Shown here: piece after piece, positions 1 through 7,734 of the stretch | How the letters are laid out: the number at the start of each line of letters is the position of its first letter | Numbering within the stretch: the first letter of the stretch is position 1 | Origin: Dactylosporangium aurantiacum | GTDB lineage: Bacteria; Actinomycetota; Actinomycetes; Mycobacteriales; Micromonosporaceae | Direction of reading: 5' to 3' | DNA length: 39,628 nt | NCBI RefSeq assembly: GCF_000716715.1 | Contig: NZ_JNYJ01000078.1 | Coordinates: forward strand, 1 to 39,628 | Notes under the pieces: generated by a model | What the model was told of the DNA's origin: nothing | Database searches by the model: none | Seen by the model: the letters and a program-made list of their open reading frames with translations, nothing else | Position numbers and translations under genes: made by a program

Positions 1-1
1 C

Positions 2-742
<741 letters not shown>

Positions 743-757
743 TGACCAGCAGGGACC

Positions 758-773
758 GAGCCGAGGCCGGCTC
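758..773. terminator. Short inverted repeat between convergent genes
   Basis: GAGCCG (758-763) and CGGCTC (768-773) form a 6-bp stem with a 4-base loop between the xylanase stop and the end of the GntR gene, touching the latter's stop codon. It has no U tract and is only a weak terminator candidate. Confidence 0.3.
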
Positions 774-1542
774 AGCGGCGCAGCCGGTCCGGGTGCGCGG
801 AGCCGCTGCGGCGCACCAGCCAGGCATCGGTGATGTGCGCGAACATGGCCTGCTGCGCGCCCTGCGCGTCATGCGCGGCGATGCGCTCGTAGACGCGCCG
901 GTGCCCGCTGTTGGCCGCCTCGCGCAGCGCGCGGTCGGTGTGGCCGATGTACCGGTCGATGTTGACGACCTGATGCTGCAGCGACCGCACCACGGCCCGG
1001 GCGATCCGGTTCCCCGACGCCTGCATGATGGCGTCGTGGAAGGCCGCGTCGTGCTCATGGAACGCGTCGACGTCCTCGACCACCTCGTCCATCCGCTCCA
1101 CGAGCGCGCCGATGCGCTCCACCGCCTGGGCGTCGGCCAGCCGGGCGGCGACGTGCGCCATGTCCGACTCCAGGATCCGGCGGGTGACGACGACGTCGTC
1201 GAGCACCGTCAGGTCCTCGTCGACCGCGATGGCCGCGCCGAGGACCAGCTCGTCCAGCAGGTCCCACATCGCCGGCGGGTTCACCACCGTGCCGCTGCCC
1301 TGCCGGACCTGGACCAGCCCTTTCTCCTGCAGGATCTTCACGCTTTCCCGCACGACGGTCCGGCTGACGGAATACGTCTCGCACAGCACCGGCTCCGGCG
1401 GCAGCGCGCTGCCCGGCTCGTGCGTCCCGCGAACGATGCGCTCCACCAGCTCCGCGGTGAGCGCCTTCGCGAGGCTGGCAGGTCCCCGGACCCAACCGGG
1501 CGGCGGTGATCCGCCCACGGTCGAACGCTGTGATGCCGTCAT
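772..1542 (-). CDS. FadR-subfamily GntR transcriptional regulator (paralogue 1)
   Basis: 256 residues. An N-terminal winged helix-turn-helix (about 25-95; PPEPVLCETYSVSRTVVRESVKIL then GLVQVRQGSGTVV) is followed by an all-helical FCD ligand-binding domain with the usual His/Asp positions (HEHDAAFHDAIMQASGNRI, HRRVYERIAAHD). FCD regulators bind organic acids or sugar acids, often through a metal ion. The ATG at 1542 has GGAGG four bases upstream. It is a close paralogue of the regulator at 6892-7674, with almost the same recognition helix, so both may bind the same operators. It lies downstream of the transporter/dehydratase operon on the same strand but separated by repeats, so it is probably transcribed on its own. 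Its ribosome binding site lies inside a long inverted repeat. The effector is inferred to be a sugar acid from the neighbours only. Confidence 0.9.
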   Translation of the reverse strand: MTASQRSTVGGSPPPGWVRGPASLAKALTAELVERIVRGTHEPGSALPPEPVLCETYSVSRTVVRESVKILQEKGLVQVRQGSGTVVNPPAMWDLLDELVLGAAIAVDEDLTVLDDVVVTRRILESDMAHVAARLADAQAVERIGALVERMDEVVEDVDAFHEHDAAFHDAIMQASGNRIARAVVRSLQHQVVNIDRYIGHTDRALREAANSGHRRVYERIAAHDAQGAQQAMFAHITDAWLVRRSGSAHPDRLRR

Positions 1543-1547
1543 GTGAC

Positions 1548-1588
1548 CTCCGCCGACCCGCCGCGGCCAGTGCTGCGGGTCGGCGGAG
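1548..1588 (-). promoter_or_regulatory. 14-bp perfect inverted repeat covering the GntR ribosome binding site
   Basis: Bases 1548-1561 (ctccgccgacccgc) and 1575-1588 are exact inverted copies separated by 13 bases. In the minus-strand transcript the 3' arm ends in GCGGAG, so the Shine-Dalgarno GGAG would be base-paired and only the last G and five bases before the ATG would be free. It may be an RNA hairpin that limits translation of the regulator, or a DNA operator. Confidence 0.6.
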
Positions 1589-1658
1589 AGTCTACCGAGC
1601 GGCGCGGGCCGGTGTGACGGCCAGTTCGCCGTGTCCCGGTCACCCGCGCTGCCCGCGT

Positions 1659-1912
1659 GCTCACGCCCGTGCCTCCGCTGCGCTCCGGCGCCAGCGCGAG
1701 CCGACCTGAGCCCATGGTTCGCGGCCCGGGCCGCTCACGCCGTCACCTCCGCTGCGCTCCGGCGCCACCGCGAGCCACACCTGAGCCCATGGTTCGCGGC
1801 CCGAGCCGCTTCGCTGGCCGCTCACGCCGTCACCTCCGCTGCGCTCCGGCGCCAGCGCGAGCCACACCTGAGCCCATGGTTCGCGGCCCGAGCCGCTTCG
1901 CTGACCGCTCAC
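1659..1912. repeat. Three tandem copies of a 74-87 bp repeat
   Basis: Copies begin with cctccgctgcgctccggcg at 1672, 1746 and 1833. Each contains gagcccatggttcgcggccc and ends in ctcacg. The first spacing is 74 bp because copy 1 lacks a 13-base piece (cttcgctggccg-like) present in copies 2 and 3, giving 87 bp. The units contain small dyads (ggcgcc; gcggc-ccga-gccgc). The third copy runs straight into the stop codon of the mutarotase gene. Except for that stop overlap, the 366-base gap 1543-1908 holds only this array and the inverted repeat. Open frames through it encode a repetitive Arg/Gly/Pro peptide with no sign of being a gene. Confidence 0.85.
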
Positions 1913-2253
1913 GGCAGGTGCCAGATCTCGTCGAGTGGCTGCCAGCGGGCGCCGGGGATCCGCTCCTCGACGATGCGCACCTGGCACGGGTCGGTGTGCG
2001 TCCACCACTCGCGGGTCACCGGGTCCTCGCCGACACGGGCCAGGTCGGCCTCGTGGTCGTCGCCGACGTACTCGTAGTACGCGAACAACATGTCACCCAC
2101 GATGAAGATCGAGTAGTTGGTGATGTTCGCGTCGCGCAGGGTCTGCTCGACCTGGGGCCACACGGCGCTGTGCAGGCGCAGGTACTCCTCGCGCTTCTCC
2201 GGGCGGACGCCGACGACCAGGGCGTGCCGCTCGACCCGCCGCGGCGCGCTCAC
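1909..2253 (-). CDS. L-rhamnose/L-fucose mutarotase-like protein (DUF718, RhaM family)
   Basis: 114 residues, the usual length for RhaM, which interconverts alpha and beta anomers of L-rhamnose. The family pattern is clear: the early LRLHSAVWPQV segment, then NITNYSIFIVGDMLFAYYEYVGDD and a Trp-rich end (REWWTHTDPCQVRIVEE, WQPLDEIWHLP). The GTG start at 2253 overlaps the stop of the upstream dehydratase gene by four bases (GTGA), so the two are translationally coupled and last in the transporter operon. Several related mutarotases act in L-fucose rather than L-rhamnose pathways, and the lactonase and fucose-dehydrogenase-type reductase at 16694-18543 favour fucose here. The substrate is inference; a family role in sugar anomer conversion is well supported. 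Confidence 0.85.
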   Translation of the reverse strand: MSAPRRVERHALVVGVRPEKREEYLRLHSAVWPQVEQTLRDANITNYSIFIVGDMLFAYYEYVGDDHEADLARVGEDPVTREWWTHTDPCQVRIVEERIPGARWQPLDEIWHLP

Positions 2254-3437
2254 CGGCCCGCCCCGTCCGTCGCCGCGACGCCGCGCCGCTCCTCGTGGCG
2301 GGCCTCGGGAATCAGCCGCAGCCCGGCCCGGGACGGCCGCACGTGCGGCCCGGTGACCGCGATCATCGGCTCGGCGACCTGCAGGGCCGCGATGCGCGCC
2401 TCGTCGACCCGGATGCCGAGACCCGGCTCGTCGCCGAGCACGATGCCGCCGTCCTGGTACTCCTGGTCGACGGTGAGGCCGATCGGCGAGGAGACGTCCT
2501 GCACCTCGAACGCCAGATGGTTCGGCACGGCGGCGGCGGCGTGCGCCGACGGGTTGGTGTGGTAGGCCACCGCGCTGACCGGCAGGTCGTGCCCGTGCGC
2601 CAGGGCGGCCACCCGCAGGAAGTGGGTGATGCCCCAGACGTTGCCGATCTGGACGATGTCGACGGCGTCGGCGTCCAGCAGCGGCCGATACTGCTCCAGG
2701 CCGGTGAGGTTCTCCCCCGTGGCGACCGCGGCGCGCACCCCGCGGCGGACCGCGGCGAGCCCGGCGGCGTCCCAGCGGCGCACCGGCTCCTCGATCCAGG
2801 TGAGGTCGACGCCGCGTTCCAACGCGGTCACGAAGCGCACGGCCTGGGTGCGGTTCCACGACTCGTTGGCGTCCAACATGAGCGCCGGCTGCGCCGAGTT
2901 GCGCCCCAGCACGTCGCGCAACGCCTCGAGCCGGCGCAGGTCGTGCTGGACGTCGTGGCCGCCCTTGAGCTTGGCGGCGCTGAAACCGCGGTCGGCGAAG
3001 CCCTCGTACAGCCGCACCAGGGCGTCGTCGTCCAGCGCGATGTCCAGGCCGGAGGCGTAGCCGGGGACGAACCGGTCCAGCGCGCCGAGCGTGCGCCAGA
3101 GGGGCTCACCCGCGGCCTTCGCCTTGAGGTCCCACAGCGCCATGTCGACGGCGCCGATGGCGCCGAACGTGGCGCCGGCGTGCCCGGTCTTGAACACCCA
3201 GGCCAGCATGCGGTCGTACAGCGCCGACACGGCCCGGGGGTCCTCACCCTCGACGGCGCCGAAGATCCGGTCGATGTCGCCGTGCGCGCCGACGCCGACG
3301 CCCTCCAGACCGGTGTCGGTCTCCAGGATCAGCACGTGGACGTCGGTGCGGGGCTCGGACATGACCCCATTGGCGTCGCCGATCAGCCGCCCCCAGTCGT
3401 GCTTGGTCGTGAGGCTGCGGTATCCGGTGACTTTCAC
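2250..3437 (-). CDS. Mandelate racemase/enolase-superfamily acid-sugar dehydratase (L-fuconate dehydratase-like)
   Basis: 395 residues with a normal enolase-superfamily layout: an N-terminal capping domain (1-125) and a beta-barrel carrying KLKGG (Lys general base), LDANES, EEP and GEN (Asp, Glu, Glu magnesium ligands), then DIVQIG and AYHTNPS, which supply the Asp-His pair. This Lys plus Asp-His set is that of the mandelate racemase subgroup, which dehydrates sugar acids such as L-fuconate, L-rhamnonate or galactarate. GTG start at 3437 with AAGGAG six bases upstream. It follows the second permease after 28 bases and overlaps the mutarotase gene, so import, anomer conversion and dehydration are in one operon. 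The predicted product is a 2-keto-3-deoxy acid for the KduD-like dehydrogenase at 15936. The superfamily is certain; the exact acid is not. Confidence 0.85.
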   Translation of the reverse strand: MKVTGYRSLTTKHDWGRLIGDANGVMSEPRTDVHVLILETDTGLEGVGVGAHGDIDRIFGAVEGEDPRAVSALYDRMLAWVFKTGHAGATFGAIGAVDMALWDLKAKAAGEPLWRTLGALDRFVPGYASGLDIALDDDALVRLYEGFADRGFSAAKLKGGHDVQHDLRRLEALRDVLGRNSAQPALMLDANESWNRTQAVRFVTALERGVDLTWIEEPVRRWDAAGLAAVRRGVRAAVATGENLTGLEQYRPLLDADAVDIVQIGNVWGITHFLRVAALAHGHDLPVSAVAYHTNPSAHAAAAVPNHLAFEVQDVSSPIGLTVDQEYQDGGIVLGDEPGLGIRVDEARIAALQVAEPMIAVTGPHVRPSRAGLRLIPEARHEERRGVAATDGAGR

Positions 3438-3465
3438 AGGTACTCCTTCTCGGCGTGGTTCGTTT

Positions 3466-4440
3466 TCACTCCTTGGTGCCTCCCGCCGTCATGCCCGCGA
3501 CCAGGAACCGCTGCGCGAACACAAAGACGATGAGCACCGGCAGCACGGAGACGACGGTCGCCAGGGCGAGCGTCGGCAGCTGCACCGACTGGGTTCCGGC
3601 CGAGCTCGGGTTGAACGCCGGGGTCGAGGCGAGCAGCGACGTCAGGCCGACCTGGACCGGGTAGCCGTCGCTGGAGGGCAGCATCACGAAGGGCAGGAAG
3701 AAGTTGTTCCAGCTCTGCACGAAGCTGAAGAACGCCACCAGCGCGACGATGGGCGTCGCCAGCGGCAGCGCGACCTTCGTGAAGACCTTCAGCTCGGTGC
3801 AGCCGTCGATGCGGGCGGCGGCGAGCAGGTCCTGCGGGACGCTGGTGGAGAAGTAGATGTAGGTGAGGTACACGCCGAACGGGAAGAACGACATGGGCAG
3901 GATCACCGACAGCGGGCTGCCGATCAGGCCGATCACGTTGAGCTCGAGGAAGATCGGCAGCACCAGCGCGGTGTTCGGGATGAGCATGACGACCAGCGTC
4001 AGCACCAGCAGCGACCGGCGGAACCGGAACTCGGTCATCGCCATCGCGTAACCGGCGGGGATGCTCGCGATGAGGGTGATCACCAGGGCACCGACGGCGT
4101 AGAGCGCGGAGTTGGCGATCCAGCCGGTCACCGCGCCGTCCTGGAAGTCGAACAGCTGGCTCCAGTTGGTGGCCAGGTCACCCGGGCCGCCGGGGAGGAA
4201 CGGCTGGCCGACGAGCAGCTCGCGCGCCGACTTCGTGGTGGCCAGCAGCAGCCACACGATCGGGATGACGAAGAACAGCACGAAGACGGTGAGCACGACC
4301 GTGACCATGGTGCGCCCGGCCCATCCCCCGGCGCTGCCCGGGCGGCCCGCACGTCCGGCGGGTGCGGTGGCCGGGCGCCCGCGCCCGTCGGGAGGTCCGG
4401 CCGGCCACTGGCGGGGGCGCCGCGTGTCCGCTGTCGTCAC
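3466..4440 (-). CDS. Carbohydrate ABC transporter permease, MalG/CUT1 type
   Basis: 324 residues: a Pro/Arg/Gly-rich N-terminal tail, then six predicted membrane helices beginning at TVVLTVFVLFFVIPIVWLLL. The EAA loop that docks the ATPase is AARIDGCTELKVFTKVALPLATP, and the C terminus ends RFLVAGMTAGGTKE as in many CUT1 MalG subunits. GTG start at 4440, three bases after the stop of the partner permease gene, with only a weak ribosome binding site, so coupling is likely. No ATP-binding subunit is encoded nearby; in actinobacteria a shared MsiK-type ATPase usually serves such systems. Confidence 0.93.
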   Translation of the reverse strand: MTTADTRRPRQWPAGPPDGRGRPATAPAGRAGRPGSAGGWAGRTMVTVVLTVFVLFFVIPIVWLLLATTKSARELLVGQPFLPGGPGDLATNWSQLFDFQDGAVTGWIANSALYAVGALVITLIASIPAGYAMAMTEFRFRRSLLVLTLVVMLIPNTALVLPIFLELNVIGLIGSPLSVILPMSFFPFGVYLTYIYFSTSVPQDLLAAARIDGCTELKVFTKVALPLATPIVALVAFFSFVQSWNNFFLPFVMLPSSDGYPVQVGLTSLLASTPAFNPSSAGTQSVQLPTLALATVVSVLPVLIVFVFAQRFLVAGMTAGGTKE

Positions 4441-4443
4441 GGC

Positions 4444-5358
4444 TCAGTCCCTTCCGAACAGGCCACCGCGCGTCACGAAGACCGCGGACAGCGCGAGGGC
4501 GATGACCAGCAGCAGCAGCGAGATGGCCGCCGCGGCGTTGAAGTCGTTCTGCTGGAACGCGTACAGGTACGCGAGCTGGTTGAGGGAGTAGTCGTTGGGC
4601 ACGATCGCGTTGCTGGCCTGCGACAGCAGCTGCGGCTCGACGAACAGCTGGGTGCCGGCGGCGAGCGACATGATGCCCATGTACGAGATCCACTTGCGCA
4701 GCAGCGGCAGCTGGATGCGCCAGGCGATCTGCACCGGGCCGGCGCCGTCGATGCGGGCCGCCTCGATCACGTCGGCGCTGATGTTGTTGAGCGCGCCGTA
4801 CATGATGACGATCCAGCCGCCCGCTCCGGTCCAGAACGCGATGATGGCGAAGATCGGCGGCAGGTGCCCGGGCGCGATGACCTGGTTGAAGCTGTCGAAC
4901 CCGAACAGCCGCAGCAGGCCGGCGACGGGGCTGGCGGTCGGGTCGAGCACGAACAGCCACAGCAGCACGCTGGACGCGCCGGCGACGGCGCCCGGTAGGT
5001 AGAAGACCAGCCGCAGCGTGCGGCTGAGCCAGCGGGCACCGATGCCGTGCACGACGATGGCCAGGAAGGTCACCAGGACCACCAGCGACACCAGCCAGAT
5101 CACCAGGAACCAGGCGACGTGGCCGACGGCGGGCAGGAACCGGAAGTCGTCGACGACCTTGGTGAAGTTGCCGATCCCGGCGAAGGTGCCGTCGCCGTTG
5201 GTGAACGCCAGGTACAGCGCGTAGAGGGCCGGCAGGATGCCGAAGGCGGTCGCCAGCACCGCGTAGGGCGCGACGAAGGCGTAGCTGACGGTGCTGCGGG
5301 CCGATGAGGGCCGGGGCCGCCCGCCCGGGTGGCGGGCGGCCTCGCTGACGATGGTCAT
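4444..5358 (-). CDS. Carbohydrate ABC transporter permease, MalF/CUT1 type
   Basis: 304 residues. The open frame continues further upstream, but the ATG at 5358 is chosen because it overlaps the binding-protein stop by four bases (ATGA) and starts the family-like MTIVSEAAR leader; the longer version has an Arg-rich non-family extension. Six membrane helices follow, from VSYAFVAPYAVLATAFGILP, with the EAA loop at EAARIDGAGPVQIAWRIQLPLL. It forms the membrane channel with the MalG-type protein encoded next, receiving sugar from the lipoprotein encoded just before. Confidence 0.93.
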   Translation of the reverse strand: MTIVSEAARHPGGRPRPSSARSTVSYAFVAPYAVLATAFGILPALYALYLAFTNGDGTFAGIGNFTKVVDDFRFLPAVGHVAWFLVIWLVSLVVLVTFLAIVVHGIGARWLSRTLRLVFYLPGAVAGASSVLLWLFVLDPTASPVAGLLRLFGFDSFNQVIAPGHLPPIFAIIAFWTGAGGWIVIMYGALNNISADVIEAARIDGAGPVQIAWRIQLPLLRKWISYMGIMSLAAGTQLFVEPQLLSQASNAIVPNDYSLNQLAYLYAFQQNDFNAAAAISLLLLVIALALSAVFVTRGGLFGRD

Positions 5359-6710
5359 GTGACCGTGTAACCGTCGACCTGAGCCTGGTTCTTGATCGCG
5401 GTCTGCCACTCGGGGAGCAGACTGACCAGGCTCTTGCCGCTGACGATCGCGGGGGTGACGGTCTTGGCCCAGATGGCCTCCTGGCTGAAGATGCCGGAGC
5501 CCCAGCCGCTCCAGATCTGCGTACCGGCCTTGATCATCGGCTGGAGGTCGGTGGCGTAGTAGCCGCTCGACTCCTGCTTCTTGATCCATTTCGCGGCGGC
5601 CGGCGCGAACGCGGGGTAGCCCGGAGCGAGGTTCACCTGGTAGTCGTCGGCCTGGGTGACGAACTCGGCGAACTTCTGCGCGGCCTTGAGGTTCTTCGAG
5701 TGGCTGCTGATGAACCAGGTGCCGCCGCCGACGTTGCCGGTGGCCGCCTCCTCACCCTTCCACGCCAGCGGCGCGGCGACGCCGAGCTGACCCTTCGGGA
5801 CGTTGAGCGACTGCGGGTTGTTGAAGATGGCGCCCGCGTACCACGCCGGGCCCGGCATGAGCAGCACCTTGTTCGCGTAGTTCTTGACGAACTCGGGAGC
5901 GAAGACGCTGACCGTCGGGACCGTGCCGTTCTTGATCAGCACGTCCAGCATCGACGCGACGCGCTTGCACTCGTTGCTGCCGGTGTTGACGGTGACCGCC
6001 TTCGGGCCGGTGATGCCGTTGGCCTGGCACTTGCCGCTCCAGAAGTAGATCTCCGGGGTGAAGGCGTCGCCGGCCGCGCCGACGATGTAGCCGGGGTGCT
6101 CGCGGCCGACCTTCTCACCGAGCGCCTGGTAGTCCTCCCAGGTCGCCGGCAGGCTGTAGCCGAACTGGTCCAGCAGCGTCTTGTTGTACCAGAGCACGAC
6201 CTGGGACAGGTCGTTGCGCAGGCAGTACACCTTGCCCTCGACGGTGCAGGGGTTCAGCGCGCCGGCGGTGTACTGGTCCAGCGACTCCTTGGCGACGAGA
6301 CCCTGGTTGAGGACGGCGGCGAAGGCCTGCTTGCCGTTGCTCTGCTGGCTGGCCCAGGCCGCGTCGTTGTTCTGCGTGGAGAAGACCACGTCCGGCCAGC
6401 CGCTGCCGGCCCGGTCGAACAGCTGCATCTTGGTCCGGAAGGAGTTGGACCCGTTCGCCGATCCGTCGTAGGTGACGGCCTCGAGCTGGACGTCGGGGTT
6501 GGCCTTCTTGAACGCGTCGACCGCGCCCGACCGGTCCGCGTCGACCCAGACGGTGATTTTTGCCTTGTCGTCCTGGGTGACCTGCGGAAAACCATAGGAG
6601 CCGGAGGATGTGCCGCCCTTGTCACCGCAGGCGGAGACGGTGAGGGTGACGGCTAACGCAGCGACGGCAGCCCATCGGGGTGCGTGCCGGTGCCGTGCCT
6701 TTCCGAACAT
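5355..6710 (-). CDS. Extracellular sugar-binding lipoprotein of ABC transporter
   Basis: 451 residues. A lipoprotein signal with Arg/His-rich start, hydrophobic core and lipobox VSAC (Cys28) is followed by a type-1 solute-binding fold. Family features include ITVWVDADRSGAVDAFKKANPDVQ near the start, the LSQVVLWYNKTLLDQFG hinge segment and a C-terminal half ending in QEAIWAKTVTPAIVSGKS. ATG at 6710 with AAAGGA upstream. First gene of the five-gene operon. The ligand cannot be read from the sequence; operon partners suggest an oligosaccharide containing L-fucose or a similar sugar released by the secreted enzymes. Its promoter region carries GntR-type operator motifs. Confidence 0.92.
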   Translation of the reverse strand: MFGKARHRHAPRWAAVAALAVTLTVSACGDKGGTSSGSYGFPQVTQDDKAKITVWVDADRSGAVDAFKKANPDVQLEAVTYDGSANGSNSFRTKMQLFDRAGSGWPDVVFSTQNNDAAWASQQSNGKQAFAAVLNQGLVAKESLDQYTAGALNPCTVEGKVYCLRNDLSQVVLWYNKTLLDQFGYSLPATWEDYQALGEKVGREHPGYIVGAAGDAFTPEIYFWSGKCQANGITGPKAVTVNTGSNECKRVASMLDVLIKNGTVPTVSVFAPEFVKNYANKVLLMPGPAWYAGAIFNNPQSLNVPKGQLGVAAPLAWKGEEAATGNVGGGTWFISSHSKNLKAAQKFAEFVTQADDYQVNLAPGYPAFAPAAAKWIKKQESSGYYATDLQPMIKAGTQIWSGWGSGIFSQEAIWAKTVTPAIVSGKSLVSLLPEWQTAIKNQAQVDGYTVT

Positions 6711-6762
6711 ATGCGTGTCCTTTGCATCGAAGGATGTGACGCTCGCCGGTTCATCGGCACGA

Positions 6763-6792
6763 AATATAAGGGCATACGTATGATGTCTGCAA
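6763..6792 (-). promoter_or_regulatory. Promoter of the transporter/dehydratase operon with operator site A
   Basis: Reading the minus strand, TTGCAG (6792-6787) and TATATT (6768-6763) are separated by 18 bases, a fair -35/-10 pair. The spacer contains site A, GTATGATGTCTGC on the plus strand (6778-6790), next to a perfect 10-bp palindrome catacgtatg (6773-6782). A bound regulator would block RNA polymerase. Confidence 0.55.
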
Positions 6793-6809
6793 GAGCCTGT
6801 AACATATTC

Positions 6810-6842
6810 GTATTACGTCTGACGTCATCGGTTCCGTATACT
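6810..6842 (+). promoter_or_regulatory. Promoter of GntR paralogue 2 with operator site B
   Basis: TATACT (6837-6842) is a near-consensus -10 on the plus strand, but no good -35 lies 17-18 bases upstream. That place is occupied by site B, GTATTACGTCTGA (6810-6822), followed by the palindrome TGACGTCA (6820-6827). The layout suggests autoregulation of the GntR gene together with control of the divergent operon. Confidence 0.5.
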
Positions 6843-6891
6843 CGGTTCGCGTCACGACGCCGGCACAGGTCGTGAAACTTCGGGAGGCGCC

Positions 6892-7674
6892 GTGACGGGT
6901 ATGCAGGTGGGAGCTCAGGCGGTCGTGGCGGGCGTCGCGGCGCCGTCGGGCTGGACGCGCCGCCCCGCCAACCTGGCCAGGGCCATCACCGCCGAGCTGG
7001 TGGGCAGCATCGTGCGCGGGCTGCACCCGGCCGGCACGCCGCTGCCGCCGGAGCCGGCCCTGTGCGAGATGTTCTCGGTGAGCCGGACCGTGGTCCGCGA
7101 AGCGGTGAAGCTGTTGCAGGAGAAGGGACTGGTGCAGGTCCGGCAGGGCAGCGGCACCATCGTCACCCCGCCGGCGGCGTGGGACATGCTCGACGAGCTG
7201 GTGCTCGCCGCGACCGTCGCCGAGGACGACACGTTCGCCCTGCTCGACGACCTCGTCGTCACCCGGCGGCTGCTGGAGTCCGACATGGCCGGCGTCGCCG
7301 CGCGCACCGCCGACCAGGACGCCGTCGACCGGCTCCGGGCGCTCGTGGACCGGATGGACGCGCTCGTCGACGACCACGTCACGTACGAGGAGCACGACCG
7401 CGCCTTCCATGACACCGTGATGCACGCGTCGGGCAACCGCATCGCCCGTGGCGTGGTCAAGTCGCTGCAGAGCCAGGTGATCCACACCGCCCGCTACGTC
7501 GGCCGGACCGACCGGGCGCTGTGCGTGGCGTCCAACCTCGGGCACCGGCGCGTCTACGAGCGCATCGCCGCGCACGACCCCGACGGCGCCGCCGAGGCGA
7601 TGTTCACCCACATCACCGACGCCTGGCTGGTCCGCCGCGGCGGGCCGGGCGACGCGCAGCGCCTGCGGCGGTAG
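6892..7674 (+). CDS. FadR-subfamily GntR transcriptional regulator (paralogue 2)
   Basis: 260 residues: winged helix (about 30-95; CEMFSVSRTVVREAVKLL, GLVQVRQGSGTIV) plus FCD domain (YEEHDRAFHDTVMHASGNRI, HRRVYERIAAHD). GTG start at 6892 preceded by CGGGAGGC; an in-frame ATG three codons later is possible. Long stretches are identical to the regulator at 772-1542, including almost all of the recognition helix. It is divergent from the transporter operon, and motifs in the shared intergenic region recur upstream of the GH141 gene and the 14911 operon, so it is the best candidate for the local pathway repressor. The effector is presumably a sugar acid or keto-acid intermediate; this is inferred. 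Confidence 0.92.
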   Translation: MTGMQVGAQAVVAGVAAPSGWTRRPANLARAITAELVGSIVRGLHPAGTPLPPEPALCEMFSVSRTVVREAVKLLQEKGLVQVRQGSGTIVTPPAAWDMLDELVLAATVAEDDTFALLDDLVVTRRLLESDMAGVAARTADQDAVDRLRALVDRMDALVDDHVTYEEHDRAFHDTVMHASGNRIARGVVKSLQSQVIHTARYVGRTDRALCVASNLGHRRVYERIAAHDPDGAAEAMFTHITDAWLVRRGGPGDAQRLRR

Positions 7675-7683
7675 CCGGCCCGC

Positions 7684-7719
7684 CACCGTGCCCGCCCGCC
7701 GGGACGGCCGGGCACGGTG
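7684..7719. terminator. Bidirectional hairpin between convergent genes
   Basis: caccgtgcccg (7684-7694) pairs exactly with cgggcacggtg (7709-7719) around a 14-base loop, in the 60-base gap between the GntR stop and the end of the GH141-like gene. It is well placed to end both transcripts. Confidence 0.75.
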
Positions 7720-7734
7720 CGCGGGACGCCGCGG

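Noticed and set aside
1661..2008. Possible small repetitive protein across the tandem repeats
   Set aside because: The peptide arises from the DNA repeat, has no ribosome binding site and overlaps the mutarotase in another frame.
5359..5589. N-terminal extension of the MalF-type permease
   Set aside because: The extension is Arg/Gln-rich, overlaps the binding-protein gene in another frame, and the ATG at 5358 has the usual stop overlap.
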